59,623 nucleotides of DNA from Chara braunii. Its lineage: Eukaryota > Streptophyta > Charophyceae > Charales > Characeae. This document shows positions 1-8,995 of the stretch, one piece after another. The stretch is from positions 4,014 to 63,636 of the forward strand of contig BFEA01000124.1 of assembly GCA_003427395.1 (NCBI GenBank), written 5' to 3'. Both the position numbers and the translations under genes were made by a program. Position 1 is the stretch's first letter. Each line of letters begins with the position of its first letter. Below the pieces are notes generated by a model, which worked only from the letters and a program-made list of their open reading frames with translations, was not told the origin of the DNA and did no database searches.

Positions 1-79
<79 letters not shown>
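1..79. repeat. (CT)n microsatellite at window edge
   Basis: An uninterrupted CT dinucleotide tract opens the window, so its true length is unknown. GA/CT tracts recur throughout the window (601-671, 765-841, 1163-1201, 35311-35339, 35455-35492, 36300-36347, 53785-53848, 56796-56844), suggesting a genome with many long GA/CT repeats. The purine-rich DNA that follows (100-350) reads as Arg/Glu/Gly-rich protein in several frames, which is a composition effect and not a gene. Confidence 0.97.
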
Positions 80-81
<2 letters not shown>

Positions 82-604
82 GCGCCTCCCCCCCACCCAG
101 GGAGGGTGTGAGGACCGAGGAAAGGAAGAATGGAGAGAGAAGGGCTGAGGAAGGAATGGCCGAGGAAGGACCGAGTGCGGAGGGAGGGCCGAAAAAAGAG
201 GCAGGGAGGAGGTCAAACGGAGGTCGAAAGCAGAAAGGAAGTAGAGGGAGGAGGCAGGGAGGAGGGAGGGCGGAGAAGAGGAAGACATCAGGCGGAGATC
301 AGGCAGAGATCGGACGGACGGAAGAAGGAGAGAGGTCACATGGAGGAAGGTAAGAGAAATGGAGCCTCACTTGAGTCAGCCAAGAGAAATGGAGCCTCAC
401 TTGAGTCAGCCATGCCAACGAAGCCTCCAGTCGACAACGATCAACGAACAATGCGCAAGTCGAAGCACGAAGTTCACGTAGCACGCAGGACGATTCACGT
501 TGCACCAAGCTCAGAAAGCACGTAGCACCAAGCTCATGAATCATGTAGAACCGGTAGCACGGCACGTATCACCAAAGAACAAACCACGTAGCACCGGTAG
601 CACA

Positions 605-673
<69 letters not shown>

Positions 674-769
674 CACAAAGCACGTAGCACCAAGCTCATG
701 AATCAAGTAGCAACGGTAGCACGACACGTATCACCAAAGAACAAACCACGTAGCACCGGTAGCACACAC

Positions 770-848
<79 letters not shown>

Positions 849-1159
849 AAACCGAACTGGGTAGCAAGCACGAAGCACGTAGCACCGGTAGCATACCAAC
901 TCACGTACCACGTAGGTCAGATCACGAAGCGTGTAGCGCCAACGCACGAAGGACGAAGCATATATAATAGCACCAAAGCTCGAAGCCCAGCTCGTCCCGT
1001 TTTTTTTTTTTTGGGTTTTTTTGAAAGCTCGCCCCGTTGTCACAGCAACTCACGTTGCACGTAGGTCAGCTCACGTCGCCGAGTAGCGCCGAAGCACGCA
1101 AGACGAAGCACATACCACCAACGCACGAAGCTCGTAGCACCGGTTCATGTAGCACGGGG

Positions 1160-1203
<44 letters not shown>

Positions 1204-1351
1204 GGGTAGCGATACGATAGTTACCCCCTTCTCCCGAACATAACACACCTTCCCGGTCAGGTACAGCCAAAATCAGGGTCCGTTCCTGGGGCGAATACGG
1301 TAGAGCTCCATCTCTACTCGCCACATGCACAAAAGACGAAGTATGGCGGTG
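80..1351. repeat. Degenerate tandem repeat region with AGCAC motifs and embedded microsatellites; no gene seen
   Basis: A 30-bp unit is duplicated exactly at 352-381 and 382-411. From about 430 to 1140 the DNA is built from variants of GTAGCACC(GGT)AGCAC and CACGAAGCACGTAGCACC. A 163-bp composite unit starting AAAGCACGTAGCACC occurs at 514 and again at 677, each copy ending in a CA/GA microsatellite (601-671 and 765-841), with a further GA tract at 1163-1201. Open frames here encode alternating Arg-Glu or Ser-Leu and are artefacts of the microsatellites. Confidence 0.85.
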
Positions 1352-1486
1352 GTTTTTTTTTTGTTTTTTCGTTTTTGTTTTTGTTTTTGTTTTTTGTGTG
1401 GTCCGATAGACAATCAGATATTAAACTGATCAGAAAAGATACTACACTTGATCTTAGCCAAAAGGCCGAGAAAGGTATTGGTTTTT
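1350..1486 (-). pseudogene. U2 snRNA-derived polyadenylated retroposon, copy 1
   Basis: Read on the minus strand, 1478 down to 1396 matches the 5' end of plant U2 snRNA: it opens ATACCTTTCTCGG, keeps the branch-point-pairing GTAGTA, and continues through the TTTAATATCTGAT segment to the second half of stem-loop IIb (GGACCAC). The Sm site and 3' half are absent; instead an A-rich tail (AAAAAC repeats then poly-A, 1395-1352) follows directly. TGGTTTTT occurs on both sides, at 1350-1357 and 1479-1486, abutting U2 nucleotide 1, and may be a target-site duplication. A functional U2 gene would keep its 3' half and have snRNA promoter elements upstream; neither is seen. The copy at 57140-57430 shares the same truncation point and the same changes from U2. 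Confidence 0.85.
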
Positions 1487-1553
1487 GTTTTTTGTCCTTA
1501 CAAAACTCCGCAGATTTATTTTGGTGTAATGGGCCTCGCTGCACTACTCTTGA

Positions 1554-1980
1554 GGGCCTCGCCACGCCACTCTCGAATCTCGAAAATTCGTGAGTCGGGC
1601 ACCGCCACACAGCATCTCTCGAAAAAAAAACTCGAAACTCTTGGAGAGCTGTCAGAAAGCCATTTTCGAGTGCCTTCTCGAAACGAGGTTTTCGCCTAGC
1701 CTGCAGCCTTGGAATTTTCGTGATACCGCCCGTCCTCTCTGGAGTTCGACGTCCATTTCGAGAGTTGTCAGGCCGTTTTCTCGTGATACGGCCTGTCCTC
1801 ACTCGAGTTCGACCATTTCGAGAGGCCGGTCTAGTGTGCTATGTGGCGAAGGGCCATTTTCGAGAGGCCGGTCTAGTGTGCTATGTGGCAAAGGGCCATT
1901 TTCTCTCGAAAACTGGCCTCTCGAAAAATCCTGACAGCTCTCGAATATTTTCGAGATTGGAGAGTGGTGTGGCTAGGCCC
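1554..1980. mobile_element. GGGCCTCGC-type MITE (427 bp)
   Basis: Imperfect terminal inverted repeats of about 34 bp: the left end begins GGGCCTCGCCACGCCACTCT and the right end is its complement with few changes, followed on both sides by TCTCGAAAAT. TGA flanks both ends (1551-1553, 1981-1983) as a 3-bp target duplication. The interior is rich in CTCTCGAAA motifs and has no ORF. It sits next to another left end of the same family (GGGCCTCGCTGCACTACTCT at 1531-1550), so elements are nested here. Confidence 0.75.
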
Positions 1981-2210
1981 TGAATCTTGAGAAATCAAGA
2001 GTCGCCACACCACACCCAACTTGGGAAAATTTTCGTGAAAACCCGCTCGGGAGTGCCTTTCGCCACACTACACTCCCGACCCGGCCGCGCTCAAATTCTG
2101 AATTCTGAAAATGTCATTTGCCACATATGGACACTATCAGTGTGAAGCAGTCTGGCAGAAGTCGTTTGTCCCTTCCGGCTCCACTCCCGAATCTGGGATG
2201 AAAGGGCCTA

Positions 2211-2334
2211 GGGCCTCGCCACACAGGCTGTCGAAATGTGCAAAACGAGAATGAACTTCACGCTAGAATATGGCCAGATGCACCTGCCACATTGTTGTCG
2301 TTTTCGCGTTTCGACAGGCTGTGTGGCGAGGCCC
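2211..2334. mobile_element. GGGCCTCGC-type MITE (124 bp)
   Basis: Near-perfect inverted ends of about 26 bp (left GGGCCTCGCCACACAGGCTG, right end its complement with one change) flanked by CTA on both sides (2208-2210 and 2335-2337). The interior matches the element at 7128-7249 (GAAATGTGCAAAAnGAGAATGAAC on the left), so the two are copies of one short family. Non-coding. Confidence 0.8.
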
Positions 2335-2467
2335 CTAGTTGCACTACTCACCATCGGTCACATTTCGTGGCGGATCCGTGGAGAGTGAAAAATACGAGAA
2401 TCGTGTCGAACTGGCCTGGTTGCACGTACTCGCCACGAGATTTCTTCTACAAAAACGTTAAAAAAAA

Positions 2468-2690
2468 GGGAAATTTTTTTAAATGCCCCCGACGTTTGCC
2501 TTTATTTGCGGCGTGCCCCTGTGAAGGCCGACTTACCCTGTGGTGCCCCTCGAGCCTCTGAAACTTTCCGCAGGCCCCTGTCAGCATGGGGCGTAACTTT
2601 TCGATATGCCCTTACTGGACCGCTGGTGGCGTTTCGTCAGTCGGTCCCTGACATGCCCTCACGAGGGGCACACATCTTTCTGTGATGCCC
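2468..2690 (+). repeat. MULE left terminal inverted repeat
   Basis: Contains the motif TGCCCCT or close variants about every 25-45 bp (for example near 2484, 2512, 2542, 2571, 2607, 2653). The same spaced motif is present in the right arm. Such subterminal direct repeats are candidate transposase-binding sites. Identity to the right arm is high for the outer ~85 bp and falls inwards. Confidence 0.75.
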
Positions 2691-2818
2691 TTGCAGCAGT
2701 GGCGGCAGGAATTCGAATTCAAAGTGGTAGGCATTCCACGCGCCGCCACAGAAAAACGGTTTGTATATGTGTTTTGTGTGTGTGTGTGTGTGCGCGTGTG
2801 TGTGACGCGCAACCTCAC

Positions 2819-3236
2819 GCCCCGTGCTCTCTTCCGTTCGGAGTGCTGAGTGTGCGGAAAAGAGGCCAGAAAAACAGCAAGATGGGGGTGTGCCAAGGAT
2901 TTTTGGAAATTGAGTGTGGGGACATAGACAGAACAGAAATCCCCCGTGACGGTCCGATGAAGTGAGTCGGTTGCTTTTTGCGCGTTGCAGAATGCGCGCG
3001 CGAATTCGGCGCGAAAGGAGAGAGGCCCCCGTGCTGTCTTCCGTTCGGAGTGCTGAGTGTGCAGAAAAGAGGCCCAGAAAAACAGCAAGATGGGGGTGTG
3101 CCAAGGATTTTTGGAAATTGAGTGTGGGGACATAGACAAAACTGAAATCCTCTGTGACGGTCCGATGAAGTGAGTCGGTTGCTTTTCGAGCGTTGCAGAA
3201 TGCGCGCGCAAATTCGACGTGAAAGGAGAGAGGAAT
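2819..3236. repeat. Two-copy tandem repeat, about 208 bp, inside the MULE
   Basis: Copy 1 begins near 2819 and copy 2 near 3027; both carry GTGTGCCAAGGATTTTTGGA, GTGACGGTCCGATGAAGTGA and TTGCAGAATGCGCGCG, with only scattered differences. A (GT)n tract at 2765-2803 precedes copy 1. The minus-strand reading frames across it are repeat-derived and no gene is proposed. Confidence 0.85.
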
Positions 3237-3242
3237 ACAAAC

Positions 3243-3851
3243 TTAATCCAAAAAGTATTGTCGTACTTCCCACCGTGCTACGGCCCTTCGTTTAGAGCAA
3301 AAAGGCTTCGGCACACTTCGCGTGTCTCGCTTGTGTATTAAGTCACGGTGTCGCTCGCTGGTCAGTTTTGAGTCCGACGTGGAGGGTCTCAGTCGTGTGG
3401 CTCTTTCTCTATGTTCGTCGTCGTTCTGTATACGGTAGTGAAAGCCCTTGGATTCGTAGCGCTCGAAACGCTGGCACTCAGTGCACAGGGTGCGAGGCCA
3501 GTGGGGTTCCACTATCGTCCACGGAATGACGATCAGCTCGTTAAAGGGCAATAATACCAAGTAAGGCGTAAAGTGAGTATCGATAATGACAAATCCAGCA
3601 TCCACAAATCCTGAGCAACGATTTTCAGGAGGGAAGTAATACCGTCCGCCGATCTGTGCGACAACTTCTCGTACGTCCCACTCGCATACACGTCTCATTT
3701 CCTCGACGTAAGGAAAAGGTCGCGTCGGCACGGGAGATACAGGAGGTTGGAGCCCGATCGAAGGGCGTTCGACAGTCCACATATCAATCAATTGCAAAAC
3801 CCCCGAGACGTCATTAAAAAAAAACGATAACCAATCAATTCTTTTCGGCAC
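3243..3851 (-). CDS. Hypothetical protein (202 aa) inside the MULE
   Basis: The longest clean frame in the MULE interior. The protein is not low-complexity: a Trp/Pro-containing N-terminal half (about residues 1-115, with WTVERP, YVEEMRR and GGRYYFPPEN), an aliphatic stretch (VIIDTHFTPYLVLLPFNELIVIPW, about 88-111), a single CTEC pair near 121-124, and a basic Arg/Lys/Ser-rich tail. I do not recognise a family. It starts at the first ATG after a run of A/T; upstream of it no splice sites were assigned. It could be a captured host gene fragment carried by the transposon, an exon of a MULE gene, or chance. Being bounded by MULE ends argues against it being an ordinary host gene. Confidence 0.35.
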   Translation of the reverse strand: MPKRIDWLSFFFNDVSGVLQLIDMWTVERPSIGLQPPVSPVPTRPFPYVEEMRRVCEWDVREVVAQIGGRYYFPPENRCSGFVDAGFVIIDTHFTPYLVLLPFNELIVIPWTIVEPHWPRTLCTECQRFERYESKGFHYRIQNDDEHRERATRLRPSTSDSKLTSERHRDLIHKRDTRSVPKPFCSKRRAVARWEVRQYFLD

Positions 3852-5448
3852 GAGAGAGGGAGCGCTTATCAGTTTTGATCATGCACTTAACTGAGGGACC
3901 GACCCGCGACTCAGGTTTAGTAAGTCGACGCGACGTTGATCCGAGGCGCCTTGTTTTTTTAGGCTGCCCTGTATATCGGTTGCGGATGTCGTACATCATA
4001 AGACAGATGGCATGCGCAGTGCATTCAGAGCCACAAATCTAAATATTCTTGCATTCTCGAACAAAATCCGATCGAGCGTCGAGTCTAATCAATGCAAAAA
4101 GACGAGCATCTACATACATACATCCACTGTGGAAGGTGCGAAAATGACCAGGGGTGCACAGGTCAGAAATCAACCGAGAAAACTGTACACACGCATCCAC
4201 CATTCATGAATGGAAGAGTTCCGGAAGAAGTTCATTCGCACAGAGTCATTCTTATTTACGGGGAGGACAACTCATGACACAACGTCATTTAACTCAGAGA
4301 GAGAGAGATGTTGAGATAGGAGATACGAAGATCCGAAAGAGGACATTCGGCATTGCAGTCGTGCACTCACACTAGAAGATAAAGATTCGCAACAACAAAG
4401 GCGCTTTCGCCGTGAATTTCCAGTATGGCCCCGGGCCAATCACTCACGCAACTCCAATCACCGATCCTCATACCCGTACCGACGATCCCGGTCGTCGCGT
4501 GCCAACTTCCGCCGCTACGATCGTCACCCCGCTGACACAAACTCGACGCGGTTTGCCCAGATCCCACAGTTCGTCGTGGCGATTAAGCACACAACCGGCC
4601 AGCCTATCGTCAGCCTGAGAGGACTTTTCGACTCGCACAAAACACTTCGCCTAGCCACTGCTTCCCGGAAGCTGGCTTGGGAGTCGAGAACGTAAGAGAG
4701 CTTTGCGGACGCGCTTGCGAAATTTATAGTTGCGAGAAGGAGGATAAGGGAGGGAGAAGGCAAGGGGAAAGTCGAGGTGTAAGAGAAGAGGCAAGAGGAG
4801 GAGACTTAGCGGGGAGCGCGCTGCGAAAGCCATGTTGATCCTTCAGAACCCAATGGTCGGCCAGTCAGATTCGTCACGCAATAGGAAGATCCTCTTACTC
4901 AACGCGTCTGATTGGTGAGCCGGGGTGATTGGAGGATCAATCGGGCTTCGTGAGCCAAGGTCGATGAGCGGGAAGAGACGATTCGGAAGCGCGAGAAGCA
5001 GCGCGAGACGGGTCCAAGATTCAGTCGATCAAGAAAGGGAAGCAGGCGCGCAAAAAGCAGAGAGGGAAAAACAGTTGCGATAGGAGAAGGAGAAGAGGGG
5101 GAAGGGAGAGTGCGGGGGATGGCGCGGGAGATAAGGAGGAGGATGCTTGCATGCGCGGTGCCGACGGCAAGAGAAAAAGGCACCGAAATAGTTACAGCTT
5201 GCTTATATCTTACACCAGTTCAAAAATTAAAATCACCATATCCGCGCGTGAAAGTCGACGCGGGAAAAGAAAGTCCTATGCCTATCCGTATTCTCGCAAA
5301 ATTCCTAGAGTTTTCTCCGACGTGACCGAGAACATTAATGCAAGGAAAAAGATACGTCGGGCTCCGCTTATTCCATAATTCCTAACTGTCGAGCCCGATT
5401 CCCAGTGCGCTCGCTAAGGAGCGCGAAATTTCCTGTGCATTTCCTAAA
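3852..5448. other. MULE interior, no supported gene
   Basis: About 1.6 kb without a convincing coding region. 4690-5120 is strongly purine-rich on the plus strand, so the minus strand reads as Leu/Pro/Ser-rich short frames (one with a hydrophobic N-terminus at 4651-4833 on the minus strand) that I attribute to composition. Confidence 0.5.
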
Positions 5449-5604
5449 TTGCAAAAAGGCAGAATTTCAAAAATCAATAGATTTTTTCGAAAAATAGGGG
5501 CTCAAACAAGGCGCCTGAAATCAAGAAAAGCGACGAGGGTTTTGTGGGGTCGGTATGGTATACAAGGGGGTACGAAAGATACCACGGAGTCAGGAAGTAG
5601 TTCG

Positions 5605-5637
5605 TCACATGTGTGCGCGTGTGTGTGTATATGTGTG

Positions 5638-5714
<77 letters not shown>

Positions 5715-5786
5715 CACGTGTGTGTGTATATATGTATTGTGTGTGTGTGTTTGTGTACGCGTGTGTGTATGTGTGTTTATGCTCAT
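5605..5786. repeat. (GT)n microsatellite
   Basis: A long GT tract with a few CG and TA interruptions, just inside the right MULE inverted repeat. A shorter GT tract lies just inside the left repeat (2765-2803), so both inner borders carry one. Confidence 0.95.
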
Positions 5787-5804
5787 CGCCAAATTTCTGA
5801 TATG

Positions 5805-6133
5805 CCACGGTACTAGTAGCATCTCTCCCGGGGCCAGGGGAAAGACTGCAAGTGTCAACAACGGCCACAGGGGCTCGCTGGAAAGATTGATGTACCAATA
5901 AGGGCATATAGGAAACTCTTGTGCTGGTTCTCAAGGGCCATCCGGTAGGGGCATACTGAAAAATTCGTACTGGTACCGATAGGGGCATATGAAACATTTT
6001 TTAGGCCCAAACGACGCCACGGGTTTTCTGGAAACATCATTCGTCATCACAGGGGCGCGACAAGGTAAGTCGGCCGTCAGAGGGGCACGCCGCAAATAAA
6101 CGCAAACTTCAGGGACATTTGGAAAATTTTCCC
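5805..6133 (-). repeat. MULE right terminal inverted repeat
   Basis: Complementary to 2468-2690 in its outer part: read on the minus strand it opens GGGAAAATTTTCCAAATG and carries AGTTTGCGTTTATTTGCGGC and GGCCGACTTACC at the same places as the left arm. It extends further inwards than the left arm, with six or more TGCCCCT-like motifs (TATGCCCCTA near 5985 and 5950, TATGCCCTTA near 5904). Confidence 0.75.
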
Positions 6134-6142
6134 TAAAAAAAA

Positions 6143-6595
6143 TTGTCTCCCCCATGTCGACTCGTGAAGCCTTGCACTCTCCAGAAAGCTGTTTTGTGGC
6201 GAGGTCCGAAGACCACCCTCCACAAACCGCCGTGCACAGGCGGGAAAACTGAATTCACTCTCCACAAGTTGTGTCGACGGTGTGGTGAGCTGTCTGACAC
6301 ATTTTGCATTCGCCAAGTTTGGCGAGTAAGTGCAACCAGGCGCCTACTCGCCAAACTTAGCCTATAGCGGTAGTGCAACTAGGCCTAAACCCGGAGGAGC
6401 GAAGGAGGTCTCTCGAAAAAAAGGCTTTGCAGGCGGTGAGTTCGGGAGTGCTATCGGGAGACACATTCTGACAGCTCCCATATTCAATCTGACATCTTGA
6501 ACTCGAGAGTTGGTGTGGCGATGCTGCACTCCTGAAAATGGCCAAGTCGGGAGTAGTGTGGCGAGACCCTTCATCACCGTTGCACTGAACTCTTG
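6143..6595. mobile_element. Remnants of GGGCCTCGC-type MITEs
   Basis: Isolated ends such as TTGTGGCGAGGTCC (6194-6207), GTGTGGCGATGCTGCACTCC (near 6515) and GTAGTGTGGCGAGACCC (near 6555) show several overlapping or broken members. I could not pair both ends of any of them. No ORF is supported. Confidence 0.5.
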
Positions 6596-7009
6596 GGGCC
6601 TCGCTGCACTACTCTAGACTCTCGAATTTTCGAGAGTGGGTCATCGATTGGGAAACTCTGAAAACCCAATCCAGAGCTGTCAGAAGGCACTCTATAATGC
6701 AACTCGAGAAAAGTCGAGAATCCCCCGCCTCCAAGAACGAAATTTGCAGGTGTCCTCGGGAGTTGCCCGCCGACAGGCTAGTTTTTCGAGAGTGGACCTC
6801 CTGTCCCGGCGGCGAGTCTTTGTCCCGTAGCGGAGTGGTGCAGCTCTTCTGTAGAGTAGGACGACGCCCAGGGTTTGGAGAGTTCACCTGGTGTAATAAG
6901 TTATAGAGTAAGTGCAGCGAAGGCGGGTATTTCGAGAGTCTCGTTTCTCTGACAATGCTAACCGAAATCTCAAAATATTTCGAGAGTCTGGAGTAGTGCA
7001 GCGAGGCCC
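6596..7009. mobile_element. GGGCCTCGC-type MITE (414 bp), CTGCACTACTC subfamily
   Basis: Left end GGGCCTCGCTGCACTACTCT; the right end is its complement (GAGTAGTGCAGCGAGGCCC), with CTCTCGAA/TTCGAGAG continuing the inverted repeat inwards. TTG flanks both sides (6593-6595, 7010-7012). No coding frame. Confidence 0.8.
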
Positions 7010-7127
7010 TTGATGCCGCGTCCTGAATTTCCATCCAAGAGCTGTCAGATTCACTCTCGGAAACGTCGAGAGTGAGTCATCCCTGCACTGTCGTGTAGTG
7101 TCCCTCCGACAGTGCAGCGATGAGTCA

Positions 7128-7249
7128 AAGCATCGCCACACCACTATCGAAATGTGCAAAATGAGAATGAACTGCCCGCTAGAACATGACTAGATGCACG
7201 CGCCACATTTTTATTTTTTTCACATTTCGAGAGTGGTGTGGCGAGACCC
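7128..7249. mobile_element. GGGCCTCGC-type MITE (122 bp)
   Basis: Ends are ATCGCCACACCACTATCGAAA and the complement of GGGTCTCGCCACACCACTCT, so the left terminus has mutated. TCA flanks both sides (7125-7127, 7250-7252). The interior is a diverged copy of the 2211-2334 element, including AATGTGCAAAATGAGAATGA. Confidence 0.75.
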
Positions 7250-7410
7250 TCACTCTCGACGTTTTTTAGGGTGAATCTGACAGCTCTCGAACGTGCAGTT
7301 TGCAAATGCGAGAGTTGACCTCCAGTCTCGGTGGACAAATCGTCGCTGCCCTGTCGTGTAGTGTTGTCCCACTGTCTAGAATGCTCATGAGAGTTGAGAG
7401 TCTGGAGTAA

Positions 7411-7821
7411 GGGGCTCGCCACACAGCCTTTCAAACAGAGGCATTTTTTGAAAGTTGTCAGACGAAAATAGAAAGCCCGCCTTTCGAAAAAAAAAAACCT
7501 TCGCCACAAAGGCTTTCGAAACATTCGTCCTTTCGAATTCCGTCATCGTACTGCCCTCGTAACAGGCGGGCAAACCCCAACAAAAATGGCGGTTGTCACG
7601 GTAGCGACCCTGACAGATGGTCATCGTGAGGGCCTATTTTCACATGCTTTTGAGATTCCGACTGTGACAGGCAGGGGGGACGGGCCACTTCAAAATGCCT
7701 TTCGAAGGCGTTCGGACTGACACCTTTCGAAACATGAAATGTGCGAATTGGTTTGAAAGGCTGTGTGGCGAAGATGGATTGTGCATTTTTCGTGCTTCGA
7801 AAGGCTGTGTGGCGAGTCCCT
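7411..7821. mobile_element. GGGCCTCGC-type MITE (411 bp), CCTTTCAAA subfamily
   Basis: Left end GGGGCTCGCCACACAGCCTT, right end its near-complement (AAGGCTGTGTGGCGAGTCCC). TAA flanks both sides (7408-7410, 7822-7824). A second internal copy of the right-end motif at 7760-7770 suggests subterminal repeats. No ORF is supported. Confidence 0.8.
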
Positions 7822-7907
7822 AAGTGCAGCGACGACAATATTTGATGCCAATCGAGGAGTCTGACAGCGCTAGACGTGCTCTTGACATTTTTCATGTGCC
7901 TAGCGTA

Positions 7908-8249
7908 GTGCAGCGAGGCCCAATGTCTTTCAATGTTCTAGCATAAGATTGATTCTCAATTTGCACATTCGGTGAATAGGGGACCGATGCCCCTTTTTTT
8001 CCTGTTCGAGATCTACCGCCCAACCTACTGGCAATTCGTTGGGCCTGGTCGCACTACACCTGTCTCTTATACACATCTAGATGTGTATAAGAGACAGGTG
8101 CAGCGAGGCCCAATGTCTTTCAATGTTCTAGCATAAGATTGATTCTCAATTTGCACATTCGGTGAATAGGGGACCGATGCCCCTTTTTTTCCTGTTCGAG
8201 ATCTACCGCCCAACCTACTGGCAATTCGTTGGGCCTGGTCGCACTACAC
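7908..8249. other. Assembly artefact: 152-bp duplication around a Nextera junction adapter
   Basis: 7908-8059 and 8098-8249 look identical. Between them, 8060-8097 is the 38-bp palindromic Nextera mate-pair circularisation adapter: it opens CTGTCTCTTATACACATCT and ends with the complement. The duplication is therefore a library/assembly product and not a biological repeat. Confidence 0.97.
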
Positions 8250-8252
8250 ATG

Positions 8253-8975
8253 AAGAAAGAAAGAAGACAAGCAGTGGCCGATTGCTCTTCACACGCAAAT
8301 ACTGATCTTGCCAAGAAATTCCCAGCATGTAATCATGCTCGAAAACGTGCACTCGTTCCTCTACGTTTCAACCGGGTGCGCTCCGGTCTCATTAGGAGGC
8401 TGTCCACTATCCCAGCACCTTGCGGCCCACCAAAACTCTGCCACTTACGAGCGTATGAGGGCCAATGTGGCCTTGCCCTCATTTAATATTGTCAACCTTC
8501 CCTCGCAAGACACTTTCCCCTTTCCTCTGCTACTCTCTGATTGGCCTATCATTCCTGCGTCGGATCCAAGTACTCTCTTGCGCAGCCGCTCAATCTCTCG
8601 TTTGCGGGCGTCGTGTGCGTGCTGGACTGTCATGCAATCCCAGGTAGTTCACGTGCGCGTCCAGGTCCGAAAATACTTGGGTATTCAAAAATTCAAAAAG
8701 ACTCTCCATGCTTTCCCCGACCGAAATCCCTTAATTCCACCTAACTTTCCTCTTTCCTCCTACCGCCACGTATTCTCCTTTTCCCTCCTAATTAATTAAT
8801 TAGAACTGCCAACGAAATACGGAATCCGGGGAATAAATTCGGAATAACAAAAATAATTAGTCACAAATCTCGGAATACAGGAAATGATTAACCGCAAAAT
8901 GAATACACCCTCCATTACCCGTACCTATCTACTACGTATCACGTAAGCACAAGCATTTCCTATCATTTCCCTCTG
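8253..8975 (-). repeat. Penelope pLTR, left copy (3' in element orientation)
   Basis: Matches 13003-13540 over its first ~540 bp and 14100-14308 over its last ~180 bp; the 550-bp block 13540-14090 of the other copy is missing here. The junction is an AATT microsatellite (8790-8804 here, 14092-14144 there). Confidence 0.85.
8358..8399 (-). ncRNA. Hammerhead ribozyme motif, degenerate
   Basis: The minus strand reads CCTC-CTAATGA, then stem II ACCGG...CCGGT, then TGAAAC-GTA-GAGG. Compared with the copy at 13106-13147 the core CTGATGA has become CTAATGA, which should abolish activity, while stem II has gained an extra Watson-Crick pair. Confidence 0.55.
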
Positions 8976-8995
8976 CCCCCCCATTAACAGTTACT

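Larger units (their letters stand above)
2468..6133. mobile_element. Mutator-like DNA transposon (MULE), non-autonomous, 3.67 kb
   Basis: The ends form long inverted repeats starting GGGAAAtTTT: 2468 to about 2690 matches the complement of 6133 to about 5805. A perfect 9-bp direct repeat, TAAAAAAAA, flanks it (2459-2467 and 6134-6142). Long TIRs with 9-11-bp target duplications are the hallmark of Mutator-like elements. Inside lie a 208-bp tandem duplication, GT microsatellites and one unassigned minus-strand ORF of 202 codons; no MULE transposase is recognisable, so it is probably non-autonomous, or a Pack-MULE carrying captured DNA. It is inserted in the GGGCCTCGC MITE cluster, so it is younger than that cluster. 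Confidence 0.8.

Noticed and set aside
500-967. Arg/Glu- or Ser/Leu-rich ORFs over 150 codons
   Set aside because: They are translations of GA/CT microsatellites, which have no stops in any frame. The same applies around 1163-1201, 35455-36030, 53785-53848 and 56796-56844.
1396-1478. Functional U2 snRNA gene
   Set aside because: Lacks the Sm site and 3' half, has an A-rich tail and no snRNA promoter elements.
5555-5901. Val/Cys-rich ORFs
   Set aside because: Translations of the GT microsatellite.
7908-8249. Perfect tandem duplication as a biological repeat
   Set aside because: The Nextera adapter between the copies shows it is a library artefact.
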